Below, piece after piece: positions 21,093-31,198 of a stretch of DNA of 64,000 bases (its first letter is position 1; each line of letters begins with the position of its first letter). Under the pieces are notes generated by a model. It had not been told where the DNA came from, ran no database searches, and worked only from the letters and a program-made list of their open reading frames with translations. Source of the stretch: CAWJLE01 sp963843645 (GTDB taxonomy: Bacteria > Chloroflexota > Anaerolineae > DAOTYC01); NCBI GenBank assembly GCA_963843645.1, contig CAWJLE010000001.1:496001-560000 (forward strand), read 5' to 3'. The position numbers were made by a program, and so were the translations under genes.

Positions 21093-21144
21093 CGTCCATC
21101 CGGCATCGGCTGTCAGGTGGACACCGAGTCACTTCCTTGCGCGA

Positions 21145-22185
21145 GTGAAGAGCAGTGAAGCCCCTCGCCCGCCGGCTAATCCCGGGACGATGCGCCTCAC
21201 TGCGTCCGCACGGCGCTCGCAACCCCGCTCAACTAACAACATCGTCCTCAAAGTCTTCCGCACCAGCGGAGGAGGCCCTGCATTGCTGCCGCGGCTGAGA
21301 TTCGCCGCCGCCTTGAGGCTGAATGTGGCTCTGGACGTGAACGTGAACAGGTACCTGGTTTCTTCAACGTGGTTGATCCCACTGGCACTGGGCGCTCTCA
21401 TCGCCCTCGCGGGGTGCGCCAGTGTTCCGGAACCGATGGGGCAGCAAGGCGGCTGGACGCTGGCATTCCGGGACGAATTCAATCGGAGTGCGCTCGATGC
21501 GCAGAAATGGACGACCTGCTTCTGGTGGGTCAGCAATGGGGGGTGCACCATCGAAACCAATCACGAGCTCGAATGGTATCAACCGGCCAACGTGCTGCTC
21601 GACCAGGGCGCGCTGAAGCTGCGAGCGGAGGTCCACTCAGTTACGGCCGGCGGTACGGCCTACGAATACACGTCGGGCATGATCAGCACCGGCCCGACCG
21701 GAAAGAGGTCCCGCCCGGCAAGGTTCGCCTTCCAGTATGGTTTCGTGGAGATCCGCGCCCGGGTGCCGAGCGGCAAGGGTCTGTGGCCGGCGTTTTGGCT
21801 GCTGCCGGCCAATCGCCAGGACAAGCCGGAGATCGACGTCATGGAGATCATGGGTGACCAGCCCAATACCATCAGGATGACTTTGCACTATCCCAACGGG
21901 TCGCAGGACGAAGAGTTCACGCAGAAGTGGACCGGGCCCGATTTTTCTGCCGGCTTCCACACCTTCGGCCTATCGTGGGAGCCCGACGCCATCGTCTGGT
22001 ACGTGGACGGGGTCGAGCGGTGGCGGTACACGGACGCCGCGCGGATTCCGGCGCAGCCCATGTATCCGGTGCTCAATCTGGCGGTGGGCGGCGACTGGCC
22101 CGGTGCTCCGGACGAATCGACGCGGTTTCCGAGTGATTTCGAGATCGACTACCTGAGAGTCTGGAACAGGGTTGGCGGGAAGTGA
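21145..22185 (+). CDS. GH16 family beta-glucanase-like lipoprotein
   Basis: GH16 endo-glycosidase with the catalytic signature PEIDVMEIMGD (E-x-D-x-x-E intact), substrate-cleft words EYTSGMISTG and GKGLWPAFWLLP, and the ending DFEIDYLRVWNRVGG. LIPLALGALIALAGCAS is a signal helix with a lipobox, so the enzyme is probably a surface lipoprotein. The open frame begins at ATG 21145 but the lipobox then lies ~90 residues in. A start at GTG 21337 or 21343 would give a normal signal peptide and is more likely. Within the operon it may trim or release the exported polymer. Confidence 0.82.
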   Translation: MKSSEAPRPPANPGTMRLTASARRSQPRSTNNIVLKVFRTSGGGPALLPRLRFAAALRLNVALDVNVNRYLVSSTWLIPLALGALIALAGCASVPEPMGQQGGWTLAFRDEFNRSALDAQKWTTCFWWVSNGGCTIETNHELEWYQPANVLLDQGALKLRAEVHSVTAGGTAYEYTSGMISTGPTGKRSRPARFAFQYGFVEIRARVPSGKGLWPAFWLLPANRQDKPEIDVMEIMGDQPNTIRMTLHYPNGSQDEEFTQKWTGPDFSAGFHTFGLSWEPDAIVWYVDGVERWRYTDAARIPAQPMYPVLNLAVGGDWPGAPDESTRFPSDFEIDYLRVWNRVGGK

Positions 22186-22214
22186 AACCTGCTGACGATG
22201 AGAAGGTGGTGAAC

Positions 22215-24645
22215 ATGTCTACATCAGCGAACAACCCAAGCATTTTCTCCGTCGCACGGTTGATGGAACACGTGCAATCGCCCCTATTTCGCAACGGTTA
22301 TGCACTGGTGCTTAGCTCGGCTGTGACTTCGGGTTTGGGCGTCATCTATTGGATTCTCGCCGCGCGCAATTACTCTACCGAAGTGGTCGGCCTGAACTCA
22401 GCTGCGCTGTCGGCCATCCTGTTCGTGGCCAGCCTGTCACAGCTCAACCTGACCAGCGCTCTGAACCGGTTCATTCCCGCAGCAGGGAGCAAGACGCGCC
22501 GCCTGGTGCTCTATTCCATCTTCATCAGCGTGGCGGCGGCCCTGGTTGCGAGCATCCTGTTCGAGCTCGGCGTCGATATATGGGCGCCGACATTGGATTT
22601 CATCGATGCGAGCCCGTTCATCATCCCCTGGTTCACTCTGGCCGTCATGGCGTGGTGTATCTTCATGCTGCAAGATGCGGCGCTGACCGGGCTGCGCCAG
22701 GCGACCTGGGTGCCCATCGAAAACACGTTTTTCGCCGTGCTGAAGATCGTCATCTTGCTGGCTGCGGTCGAGATCGCCCCCAAGTACGGCGTCCTGCTCT
22801 CGTGGTTGTTGCCCTTGCTGATCACCATTCCCGCCATCAACTGGCTGCTGTTCCGCCGCCTGATTCCCCAACACGAGCGAGTGGCGGCTCAGGTGACCAC
22901 CATTCCACCGACGCCGACGCAAATCGGCCGGTTCATCGCGGGCGATTACCTGGGCTCGTTGATCTGGTACGCGACGACCAACCTCGTGCCGGTGCTGGTT
23001 GCGGTGCGAGCGGGCGCGAGCGCGAACGCCTATTTCTACCTGTCCTGGACAATCGCCTACTCGTTCTACCTGGTCAGCCTGAACATGGGCCAGTCGCTCA
23101 TCGCCGAGGGCGCGACCGATCTGACGAAACTGGACGCGTACGGCTATCGCATGTTCATTCAGACCGCGCGTCTCCTGGTGCCGGCGGTTGCCATCGTGTT
23201 CGCCGGTGCGCCATACATCCTGAGCGTGTTCGGCGTTTCGTACTCGGCGGAAGGGACCACGCTGCTCCGCCTGCTGAGCCTCTCGGCGCTGCCCAACATC
23301 GTCACCTCGCTCTACATCAGCGTGGCTCGCGTCGAACGACGCATGAAGCAGGTGGTGCTCGTCCTCGGCATCCTGTCGCTCATGGTCCTGTCGCTCGGCT
23401 TCCTGCTGATGGATCTCGTCGGCATCACGGGCATCGGCATCGCCTGGCTGACAAGCCAGACGATAATGGCGATCGTCTTGCTGACCCGCACCAATCTGCG
23501 CACGGTCTGGCTGGCGCATCTGAATACCTGGTTCTTGGAGCGCGCGACGTCGTGGCCGCGCACGTTCTGGTGGCACCTGCGGCGCCGGCACCGCGTGGCC
23601 GCCGCGTCCCGGTTGATCGGTGACATCCTGCCCACCATCCCGCCACCGCCGGACACGCCGGCGCCTGCGACGTGGTCCGTTCAAACCCTGGTGCGCACCG
23701 TGAACGACGTGATGGTGGTCACGCTGGGGCCGTCCGGACATCCTCCGACCGGCATCCTCAAACTGGCTTACACCCGAAGCGCGGCGGAGAGCCTGCACCG
23801 GCAGCAGGCAGCGCTTCGCGCACTGCACGCGGAGGATCGGCTAGGGGAGTGGCGGGCACTGCTGCCCACCATCCTGGCGGAGAGTATGGCTCCGAAATCA
23901 GCCCTACCTGGTGGAGCGAATGCTGCCGGGCGTCGAACTGCGCGCGGTGCTCTCCGAACCGGCGCGCCGCAAGCGAACGAAGCGCGTGGCTGTGGCGGCC
24001 ATCGGCGAGCTGCACCGGCGTACCGCGCGGTCGATCACCGTCGACGATAGTACGCTCCGTCGTTGGGTGGAAGAGCCATTGGAGCGGCTGCGGGCCGGGA
24101 TGGCCCTGGGTGCAAGCGAAAGCCGGAGCCGGGCCGCCATCAAGGCCCTGGCGGCCGACCTGGACTCGGCCCTGCGAGGGCGCCACGTGGCCGTCAGCTG
24201 GGTGCACGGCGACTTCGTGCCGGGGAACATCCTGGTCTCGCCGGACGGCGCCAGTGTCACCGGCATCGTCGATTGGGAGCTGGCCTCCCCGGGCGATTTG
24301 CCGCTCCTGGACACGATCCAGTTTCTGGTCGCCACCCGCACGCTCGTGCAGCAGCGCGAGCTGGGCGCCGTCCTGTTCGAGCTGCTGAGCGGGCCATCCT
24401 GGACCGCGGAAGAAACCGCGCTCCTCGCAGCCGCCCAGGAAGGACTGCCGGGCGACACAGTCAACCCCAAGGCGTTGCTGCTGCTCTCCTGGCTGCGGCA
24501 CGTCGACGCCAACCTGTCGAAATCGGAACGCTACGCGCACCACTCGTTGTGGGTGGCGCGCAACGTGGACGTCATCCTGCGATACGTGTCTGCTGCGCAT
24601 GCGGAACCCGTGGATGTAGGCGCGCAGGAATATATCGGAGTATAA
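22215..24645 (+). CDS. Polysaccharide flippase fused to an aminoglycoside-phosphotransferase-like domain, frameshifted
   Basis: Residues 1-450 are a Wzx/MATE-like flippase with about 12-14 helices (YALVLSSAVTSGLGVIYWIL, LLRLLSLSALPNIVTSLYIS). The cytoplasmic tail continues as an APH/choline-kinase-like domain: VTLGPSGHPPTGILKLAYTR, then VSWVHGDFVPGNILVSPDG (HGDxxxxN) and GIVDWELASPGDLPLLD (the D-W-E metal site). Two single-base deletions near 23885-23910 split the tail (frame order reads LAES, YGSEISP, then YLVERMLPG). ATG 22215 is preferred with AAGGTGG upstream; GTG 22182 would overlap the GH16 stop. It would flip lipid-linked repeat units, with the kinase part regulating or modifying them. 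Confidence 0.75.
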
Positions 24646-24725
24646 TAAGGAAACTATGTTTAGGGCAGAATGCGCAATTAATGACTAAATACCGAACCGA
24701 AAGAAGCGAGAAAAGGAGGCAGCCC

Positions 24726-26654
24726 ATGGAGTGGTTAACGGGCCCACTACAATCGCACAGCCGGCCGCACAACAGCCTCCGCCACGAACGGATGTTACCC
24801 GTTTCAGCTGAGAACGCCGCACGAACGATCGCCTGGGTGCGAGTCGGGGTGACGGTCCTCAGTCCGCTGCTGCCGCTGCTGAGCGTGGTGATATTGTGGG
24901 CCGCTTCGCTGCCCATGGTGGACCTCAATCGCATGGACGACCTGGGCCTCGTCTCGACGCTGCCGGTGTGGACGTTCGTGGCACTGTTCGCGCTGACGAT
25001 TTCCTACAGCCTGTTCGTGTTCCGGCGGAACATACCTGAGCCGATCCTGCTTTTGTACGTCGTGGTTCTCATTATCATGATCCATGGCACGCCTCAGATT
25101 CTGTACGGCACGCTGCGCTATTCCTGGGCCTGGAAGCACGTCGGCATCGTCGACTACATCCAGCGCCACGGCTCCGTCGATCCCAACATTGCATACCTGG
25201 CAGGTTACCACAACTGGCCCGGATTCTTTGCCTTCAACGCCCTGATCACCGAGGTGACGGGGCTTGGAACTGCTCTGAACTATGCCGGTTGGGGACCGGT
25301 GTTCTACAACCTGATCGACGTCGGCGCTCTGCTCTTGCTGCTCCGGTCGCTGACGTCTGACCGCCGCCTCATCTGGCTGAGCGTCTGGATATTCTACCTC
25401 ACCAACTGGATCGGACAGGATTACTTCTCGCCGCAGGCGACTGCTTATTTCCTGTACCTGATCGTGCTGGGCATCCTGCTCCGCTGGTTCCGGCAGCTGA
25501 CCGTGGCGCCCGTATCGGCGATCCAGCCCTGGGTCCGATCGAGCTGGGTCGCCACTCAATTCCACGGTCTCCTGGAACGTGTGGTGCCGGACAGGCAGCC
25601 CGACGCATCGACCAGCCCGCTGGGACGCGTCGGCCTGATGGCCATCGTCATCATCAGCATGTTTGCGATTATCTCCAGTCACCAGCTGACGCCGTTCATG
25701 TTGCTGTCGGCCCTGGGCGCGTTGGTCGTGTTTCAAATCACCAGCGCCCGCAGCCTGCCGGTGTTGTCGGCGGTCATGACTGTGGCCTGGATCGTGTACC
25801 TGGCCGCGGCCTTCCTGAACGGCAACCTGTACTGGATCGTGGATTCCATCGGCGCGCTCATGGGCAACTTCCAGGCCAACTTGATCAACATCGCCGACGT
25901 CAGCCCCGGCCAGGCGTTCGTGGCCCTCATGGACCGGACCCTGAGCGGAGCGATTTGGTTCGTGGCGATAATCGGTGCGATCCGGCGCCTGAGCCTGGGT
26001 CATTGGGATCTGCCGGCCGCGCTGCTGGCGGTCTCGCCTTTTCCGATCCTCGTAATGAACTCCTACGGCGGCGAGATGGTGTTCCGAGTATACTTCTTCG
26101 GCCTCCCATTCGTCGCGTTTTTTGCCGCATCGCTGCTCTACCCGGATCACAAATCGGGCAGGTCCTGGCATATTCCTCTTATCACAGCCTGCCTGACCTG
26201 CGTGTTGCTGGTGGGTTTCTTGTTCGCCTACTACGGCAAAGATCGGCAGTATTACTTCCGGCCGACAGAAGTCGCCGCCGCCCAGTACGTCCTGGCCCAC
26301 GCGCCGGTGGGCTCGCTGCTCCTCGACGCGTCCTGGGACTGGCCGCTGGAATATAAGAACTACGAGTTCTATCAATACCAATCCATCGAAGCGCTGACCC
26401 GCGCCCAGCGGTTGGCGTTGATCGACGATCCCGCGCCGCGGATCCTCGCCATCATGAAACCCTATCCGGCGGCCTACTTCTCCATCACCCGCAGCCAGGA
26501 GGCCTTCATGGACGCGACCGGCTTCATGCCGCCCGGCACGATGGAGGCGATCAAGCGCGCTCTGTTGGCGTCGCCCGATTTCAAGGTGGTCCTCCAGAAT
26601 CCTGACGCCGTGGTCTTCACACTGGCCCAAGATGTGAACGGAGCAGGAAAATGA
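24726..26654 (+). CDS. Multi-pass membrane protein, polymerase/glycosyltransferase-C-like
   Basis: 642 residues with about 12 hydrophobic helices between residues 35 and 530, then a soluble tail of ~110 residues (RPTEVAAAQYVLAHAPVGSL). Loops such as YHNWPGFFAFNALITEVTG and NWIGQDYFSPQATAYFL are typical of the large membrane proteins found next to Wzx in archaeal and Chloroflexota surface-polysaccharide clusters, which have a GT-C or O-antigen-polymerase topology. I cannot name the family. AGGAGG lies 7 bases before ATG 24726, which sets the start. The next gene overlaps its stop by 4 bases. Confidence 0.7.
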   Translation: MEWLTGPLQSHSRPHNSLRHERMLPVSAENAARTIAWVRVGVTVLSPLLPLLSVVILWAASLPMVDLNRMDDLGLVSTLPVWTFVALFALTISYSLFVFRRNIPEPILLLYVVVLIIMIHGTPQILYGTLRYSWAWKHVGIVDYIQRHGSVDPNIAYLAGYHNWPGFFAFNALITEVTGLGTALNYAGWGPVFYNLIDVGALLLLLRSLTSDRRLIWLSVWIFYLTNWIGQDYFSPQATAYFLYLIVLGILLRWFRQLTVAPVSAIQPWVRSSWVATQFHGLLERVVPDRQPDASTSPLGRVGLMAIVIISMFAIISSHQLTPFMLLSALGALVVFQITSARSLPVLSAVMTVAWIVYLAAAFLNGNLYWIVDSIGALMGNFQANLINIADVSPGQAFVALMDRTLSGAIWFVAIIGAIRRLSLGHWDLPAALLAVSPFPILVMNSYGGEMVFRVYFFGLPFVAFFAASLLYPDHKSGRSWHIPLITACLTCVLLVGFLFAYYGKDRQYYFRPTEVAAAQYVLAHAPVGSLLLDASWDWPLEYKNYEFYQYQSIEALTRAQRLALIDDPAPRILAIMKPYPAAYFSITRSQEAFMDATGFMPPGTMEAIKRALLASPDFKVVLQNPDAVVFTLAQDVNGAGK

Positions 26655-27022
26655 CACGTACGTTTGGCTGGCCTGTGCTCATCATTCTCTCGGCGATCGT
26701 CTCCGCGGCGACGATGCTGACCGGCATCGACTCGCCGCTTCGGGTGGCATTCAGCTTCATCTTTTTGTTGGTCGGAACGGGCATGGCCTGGGTGCCGCTG
26801 CTCAAGATTCAGGACGGGCTGATCGAGCTCGTTCTGGGCATCGCCCTGAGCATCGGACTGGGCGTGGTCGCCGGGCAGATCATGGTCTACTTCCACATCT
26901 GGTCGCCGCGGTGGGGCCTGCTGGCGCTGATCGGCCTCAGCGCAGTGGGGATGGACGCGCAGCTGATCCAGGCCTATCGGCGGCGGCTCCGGTCAAACCG
27001 ATCAGCCCCGGGGGAGAACTGA
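26651..27022 (+). CDS. Small membrane protein
   Basis: 123 residues with four predicted helices (VLIILSAIVSAATML, VAFSFIFLLVGTGMAW, LVLGIALSIGLGVVAG, GLLALIGLSAVGMDA) and a basic tail. No known family recognised. The ATGA overlap with the preceding polymerase-like gene suggests a subunit of the same machine. Confidence 0.7.
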   Translation: MTRTFGWPVLIILSAIVSAATMLTGIDSPLRVAFSFIFLLVGTGMAWVPLLKIQDGLIELVLGIALSIGLGVVAGQIMVYFHIWSPRWGLLALIGLSAVGMDAQLIQAYRRRLRSNRSAPGEN

Positions 27023-27023
27023 A

Positions 27024-27272
27024 ATGATCATCCTCTTCGCTCAATCAGCCGTCGACGCGGCGCTCTCCCGCGGACCGCTCTGGAACGGCTTCGGCTACTT
27101 CGTCACGATCGCGCTGCTCCTGCTGCTGGTACAGAAGGAGCTGGTTCGCGCTTACAGCGGCCCGCAACACGAGAAGTGGACGCGGGCCCTGGACCTCGCC
27201 ATCTGGCCCTTCGCATTGGCTTTCGCGGTCGTCGTGCTCGTGCACCTCGTCGACATCCTCAGCCACCGATAG
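27024..27272 (+). CDS. Small membrane protein, last gene of the operon
   Basis: 82 residues with two or three helices (GYFVTIALLLLLVQKEL, WPFALAFAVVVLVHLVDIL). It starts one base after the previous stop, with GGGGGAG just upstream. Function unknown; the size and placement resemble accessory subunits of exopolysaccharide export complexes. Confidence 0.65.
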   Translation: MIILFAQSAVDAALSRGPLWNGFGYFVTIALLLLLVQKELVRAYSGPQHEKWTRALDLAIWPFALAFAVVVLVHLVDILSHR

Positions 27273-27306
27273 AGACTTTCGAAGTTTTGGTAACTTCGGA
27301 AGTCTT
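27273..27306. repeat. CTTTCGAAG/CTTCGGAAG palindrome
   Basis: A single unit (27275-27285 with 27293-27303) of the same dispersed palindrome family as at 10275, placed directly after the stop of the last exopolysaccharide gene. Confidence 0.8.
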
Positions 27307-27330
27307 ACCAGCCATGACGGAACCACAAAC

Positions 27331-27370
27331 GGCCAGGCCGTGGGATACTCTCCACGGCCTGGCCTCGTTT
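27331..27370 (+). terminator. Terminator between convergent genes
   Basis: The 13-base arms 27331-27343 and 27352-27364 are exact complements with an 8-base loop; TCGTTT follows on the plus strand. It sits between the plus-strand operon end (27272) and the minus-strand gene end (27391) and could stop transcription from both sides. Confidence 0.75.
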
Positions 27371-27390
27371 CGCTTCACGTCTCTCTGTGG

Positions 27391-30300
27391 TTAGCGGCCG
27401 ACGCTCGGGACGAACACGCGATGGTGGCCACGGCTCTTACTCGTCGGCGTTGCAGTCGGCGTCGCCCCTCCGCCGGACGCGGAGTCCCAGACCTTCACGT
27501 AGTCGACTTCGAACGCACTGGGGAAGGCCGTATGGCGATCCGGTGAGCCCGGCCAATCGCCGCCTACCGCCAGGTTCAAGACCAGGTACATCGGCTCCGC
27601 CGGGATGTGCGCCGGGTCGGTGATGCGCCAGCGCTCCACGCCATCCACGTACCAGACCATCTTGTCCGGCTGCCAGTCGACGCCGAAGGTGTGCCAACCG
27701 GCGGTGAAGTCAGGCCCGGTCCAGGCGCTCGTCTGGCTGCCGTCCGTGCCGTAGCTGACGGCGAAGTTGGCGACGTTCGGCGACTGGCCGATCATCGTCA
27801 TCGCGTCGATCTCGGGCGGCCAGTCCTGATCGGCTGAGAGCATCCAGAACGACGGCCACAGTCCCTTGCCAGCCGGCATCTTGGCCCGGATTTCGGCGTA
27901 GCCGTACTGGAAGGCGAACTTGTCCGAGGCCGAGTCCTGCCATTTCGCCCGACCACTGGTGACCACGCCGGAGGTGTAGTCGTAAGTCTTGCCGTCACTG
28001 CCGGTCACCGTTTGTTTCTGAGCGGTGAGCTTCAACGTGCCGTTGCTGACGACTACGTTGCCCGGCTGATACCACTCCAGCTCATTGTTCGTGGCGATGG
28101 TGCAGCCATTGTCGTCCCACCAGTAACAGGTGGTCCAGTTGCCCGTGTTGATGGCGCTCCCGTCGAAGTCGTCGCTGAAGAGCAGCGTCCGGCCGGGTGA
28201 CACGGGTGTGTTCGTCGCCGTCGGCGTCCGCGTGGCCGTCGGCGGAACGGGCGTGTTGGTTCGCGTCGGCGTGCGGGTTGCCGTCGGCGGCACCGTGGTG
28301 CTCGTCGGGGTCCGTGTAGCCGTCGGCGGAACGGGCGTGTTGGTCCGCGTCGGCGTGCGGGTTGCCGTCGGCGGCACCGTGGTGCTCGTCGGAGTCCGCG
28401 TGGCCGTCGGCGGAACAGGCGTGTTGGTTCGCGTCGGAGTCCGCGTGGCCGTCGGCGGAACAGTGGTGCCCGTCGGAGTGTGCGTGGCCGTCGGCGGAAC
28501 GGGTGTGTTGGTCCGCGTCGGAGTCCGCGTGGCCGTTGCCGGAACAGTGGTGCCTGTCGGTGTGTGCGTGGCCGTCGGCGGAACAGGCGTGTTGGTTCGC
28601 GTCGGAGTCCGCGTGGCCGTCGGCGGAACAGTGGTGCCCGTCGGAGTGTGCGTGGCCGTCGGCGGAACCGGCGTGTTGGTCGGCGTGCGCGTCGCCGTCG
28701 GCGGCACCGGCGTGTTGGTCGGCGTCAGGGTAGCCGTCGGCGGGATGGGCGTATTCGTCGGGGTCAGGGTAGCCGTCGGCGGGATAGGCGTATTGGTGGG
28801 TGTCAAGGTAGCCGTCGGCAAGACGGGGGTAGCCGTCGCCGTCCTCGTCGCAGTAGGCGTGGGCGTCCTGGTCGGGGTGCGCGTCGGCGTCGGGGAGCCG
28901 CTCGGCATCTGGTCCCACACCCGCACGTAGTCGACTTCGTACGTGGCGGGGAAGACGGTCGAGCTGTTCGGGGAGCCGGGCCAATCGCCGCCCACGGCCA
29001 GATTGAGCAGCAAGTACATGCTCTCGGATGGAATGCGCGACGAAGACGAGAACCGGTAGCGCTCGACGCCGTCCACGTACCAGACGATCGCGCCGGAATC
29101 CCAGCTCATGCCGAACGTGTGGAAGTCCGCGGAGAAATCGGGACCGCTCCACTCGCCGCCAGAGCTGCCGCCGTCGGCGTCGTGCACGGTCATATTATTC
29201 ACGGTGATCTGGTCGCCGATGATCTCCGTGACGTCGATCTCGGGCGGCCAGTCCTGGTCGCACGACAGGGTCCAGAACGCCGGCCACAAGCCCTTGCCCT
29301 TCGGCATTTTCGCGCGCATCTCGGCGTAGCCGTGCATGAAGGCGAATTTGTCGGGGGTCGAACCGCCAAAACTGGACTTCCCGGTCGTGATCGCACCGGA
29401 CGTGTAGCTGTAGCCGTTACTCGATTCCTTCTTCGCCGTCAGCTTCAGCGTGCCGTTGCTCACGCTGATGTTGTTCGGCGTGTACCACTCCAGCTCATTG
29501 TTCGTGTCGATGGTGTTCCCCCACCAGTAGCCCGTCGTCCACTTGCTGGTGTCCAGTGAGGAGCCGTCGAACTCATCGTCGAACAGCAGTGTCGCGCCTC
29601 CACCCGAGGAGGGAGTCGGCGTGCGCGTCGGCGTGTTCGTAGCACTGACTGGGGTGCGCGTCGGCGTGTTCGTAGCGCTGACCGGCGTGCGCGTCGGAGT
29701 GCTGGTAGCAGCCGGCGGCGTGCTCGTCGGGTTGGCGCCGCTGTCGGTGATCGTGAAGCTGTCCGTGAAGCTGCCGGTCGTGGGGACCCACTGCGCTGAC
29801 AGCTGGCTGCTCGATACCGTCACCTTCAGGTAGCCGTACGATGGGTTGATGTTGCTCCCCATCCACTTTGAAAAGTAACCGGCCTCCGGCGCCGACGTGT
29901 CGATGTCGTAGATGCTGAAGCCGCTGGCCCCGTTGATGACCGTCACCGGGCCGTTGCCCTTGGTGTAGCCGGTGGAATTGCCGTCCGCTACGCAAGCACT
30001 GCTGTACCGGTTGTTCGAGATCGCCGTGCAGGACGAGCTCAAGGCCAGCTGTTTGGTCCGCTGATAGCTGTGGTAGTGGGCGTTGAGCACCAGGTCGAAC
30101 TTCTTGCTCAGGAACAGGTTGTACAGGTCCGCGCCGATGCCGTCCCCGCCTCCCAGGCTGTCGCCCCGATAAGGGCCCATGTCCAGGTACAGCTTGTGCA
30201 TGCCGGGAATAACCCACTTGATGCCCTTGTTGCGCGCATCGTCGATGGCGGCCGAGACCCAGTTGTAGTGCGAGGTGCCCTTCGAGTAATCCACGAACGA

Positions 30301-30963
30301 TCCATTGCGGTACTCGTTCGGCTCGATCAGGATGAAACGGGCGATCGGGTTGGTCGTAGGATAGTCGAAGTAGTACTCATGCGCATACGTGCCGGTCAGG
30401 CCGCCGATGCGGTCCGGCAGGCAGCCGGCGAACACGTCGATGTTGCCGCCGTAGCTTTCGTACGGGCTGCCGTCCTCGTGGTTGCCGTTGAGGATCTCCG
30501 CCGGGTACGTGGAGCCCAGGTGGGTCTTGATGTAGTTGCACCAGGAAGACTCGGGCGAGATGGAGTTGTAGCTCAGGTCGCCGATGAACAGACTGAAATC
30601 GGCGCCGGAGCCGGCGATGCCGTTCAGGACCTTGTCGACGTTGGAGCCGGTGCCCCAGTCGCCGCCCGCGGTGAAGGTGAAACTGGAGCTCTGGTCGGCC
30701 GGGATGAGGGGAGCGCTGGCCGGCGACAGGTTGTCCGCCGCGGTTCCTGTCGGGCCGGCGGCCGCCTGGCCCGCGTCGCGCGAGGCATCACGGTCGCTCA
30801 GAACGACGTACCCCTCGTCATTTTGTTGGGGCGATGGGTAGCCGGGATCGTGCGGAGCCGCAGCCGCCGGCTGCGCCGGCAAGCCGAGAGGAGACAGCGC
30901 CTGCACGACAAGCAGCAGGACAATCAACCAGATAGAGAATTTCCGCCTGTGTGGTGAAATCAT
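27391..30963 (-). CDS. Secreted phosphatase-GH16-GH16 fusion with Thr/Pro linkers
   Basis: 1190 residues with a signal peptide (1-35). Residues 93-405 are a purple-acid-phosphatase-like metallophosphoesterase (AGGDWG, GDLSYN, GNHED, NAHYHSYQRT). A TPTRTP linker leads to a first GH16 domain (458-685) with intact E575-D577-E580 (PEIDVTEIIG). A 235-residue linker of PPTATRTPTRTNTPV-type repeats follows, then a second GH16 (925-1160) where the third acid is Thr1056 (PEIDAMTMIG). The protein ends RGHHRVFVPSVGR. AGGAGG lies upstream of ATG 30963. It probably acts on phosphorylated or sulfated beta-glucans outside the cell. The phosphatase part is almost identical to that encoded at 35293-36681. Confidence 0.88.
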   Translation of the reverse strand: MISPHRRKFSIWLIVLLLVVQALSPLGLPAQPAAAAPHDPGYPSPQQNDEGYVVLSDRDASRDAGQAAAGPTGTAADNLSPASAPLIPADQSSSFTFTAGGDWGTGSNVDKVLNGIAGSGADFSLFIGDLSYNSISPESSWCNYIKTHLGSTYPAEILNGNHEDGSPYESYGGNIDVFAGCLPDRIGGLTGTYAHEYYFDYPTTNPIARFILIEPNEYRNGSFVDYSKGTSHYNWVSAAIDDARNKGIKWVIPGMHKLYLDMGPYRGDSLGGGDGIGADLYNLFLSKKFDLVLNAHYHSYQRTKQLALSSSCTAISNNRYSSACVADGNSTGYTKGNGPVTVINGASGFSIYDIDTSAPEAGYFSKWMGSNINPSYGYLKVTVSSSQLSAQWVPTTGSFTDSFTITDSGANPTSTPPAATSTPTRTPVSATNTPTRTPVSATNTPTRTPTPSSGGGATLLFDDEFDGSSLDTSKWTTGYWWGNTIDTNNELEWYTPNNISVSNGTLKLTAKKESSNGYSYTSGAITTGKSSFGGSTPDKFAFMHGYAEMRAKMPKGKGLWPAFWTLSCDQDWPPEIDVTEIIGDQITVNNMTVHDADGGSSGGEWSGPDFSADFHTFGMSWDSGAIVWYVDGVERYRFSSSSRIPSESMYLLLNLAVGGDWPGSPNSSTVFPATYEVDYVRVWDQMPSGSPTPTRTPTRTPTPTATRTATATPVLPTATLTPTNTPIPPTATLTPTNTPIPPTATLTPTNTPVPPTATRTPTNTPVPPTATHTPTGTTVPPTATRTPTRTNTPVPPTATHTPTGTTVPATATRTPTRTNTPVPPTATHTPTGTTVPPTATRTPTRTNTPVPPTATRTPTSTTVPPTATRTPTRTNTPVPPTATRTPTSTTVPPTATRTPTRTNTPVPPTATRTPTATNTPVSPGRTLLFSDDFDGSAINTGNWTTCYWWDDNGCTIATNNELEWYQPGNVVVSNGTLKLTAQKQTVTGSDGKTYDYTSGVVTSGRAKWQDSASDKFAFQYGYAEIRAKMPAGKGLWPSFWMLSADQDWPPEIDAMTMIGQSPNVANFAVSYGTDGSQTSAWTGPDFTAGWHTFGVDWQPDKMVWYVDGVERWRITDPAHIPAEPMYLVLNLAVGGDWPGSPDRHTAFPSAFEVDYVKVWDSASGGGATPTATPTSKSRGHHRVFVPSVGR

Positions 30964-30998
30964 ACGGTGTTCGAGACCTCCTTCGTATCTTGGGCACG

Positions 30999-31033
30999 AA
31001 AAAAGGGCGCGCCGAAATCGATCTGGCGGGCCC
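30999..31033 (-). terminator. Terminator-like hairpin in the leader of the 1190-residue protein gene
   Basis: On the minus strand GGGCCCGCC (31033-31025) can pair with GGCGCGCCC (31013-31005) with one mismatch, followed at once by six T. It lies 36 bases before the start codon and downstream of the likely promoter, as an attenuator would. Confidence 0.5.
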
Positions 31034-31198
31034 TCAAGAGTTATTTGTTGTGCTTGCTGCGATGTGAAGTGGGGTGTTCTGGCGCGAACTGTTCAGACAC
31101 AACCCGAATCAGGCGGGGGCGTCGCGCTCCCCTGCCGAAGCTCGTATATCGGGGTCGTGGATTTGGGATAGAGATAAATTTAATGCGCTAGTGGCTAG

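Noticed and set aside
24804..26657. 617-codon open frame antisense to the polymerase-like membrane protein
   Set aside because: Low-complexity Gln/Arg/His composition typical of antisense shadows in GC-rich DNA, no ribosome site and no motif.
28200..28860. Regular repeats that could be read as a CRISPR array
   Set aside because: Units are short, imperfect, contiguous and in frame, encoding a Thr/Pro linker inside the 1190-residue protein; there are no unique spacers or cas genes.
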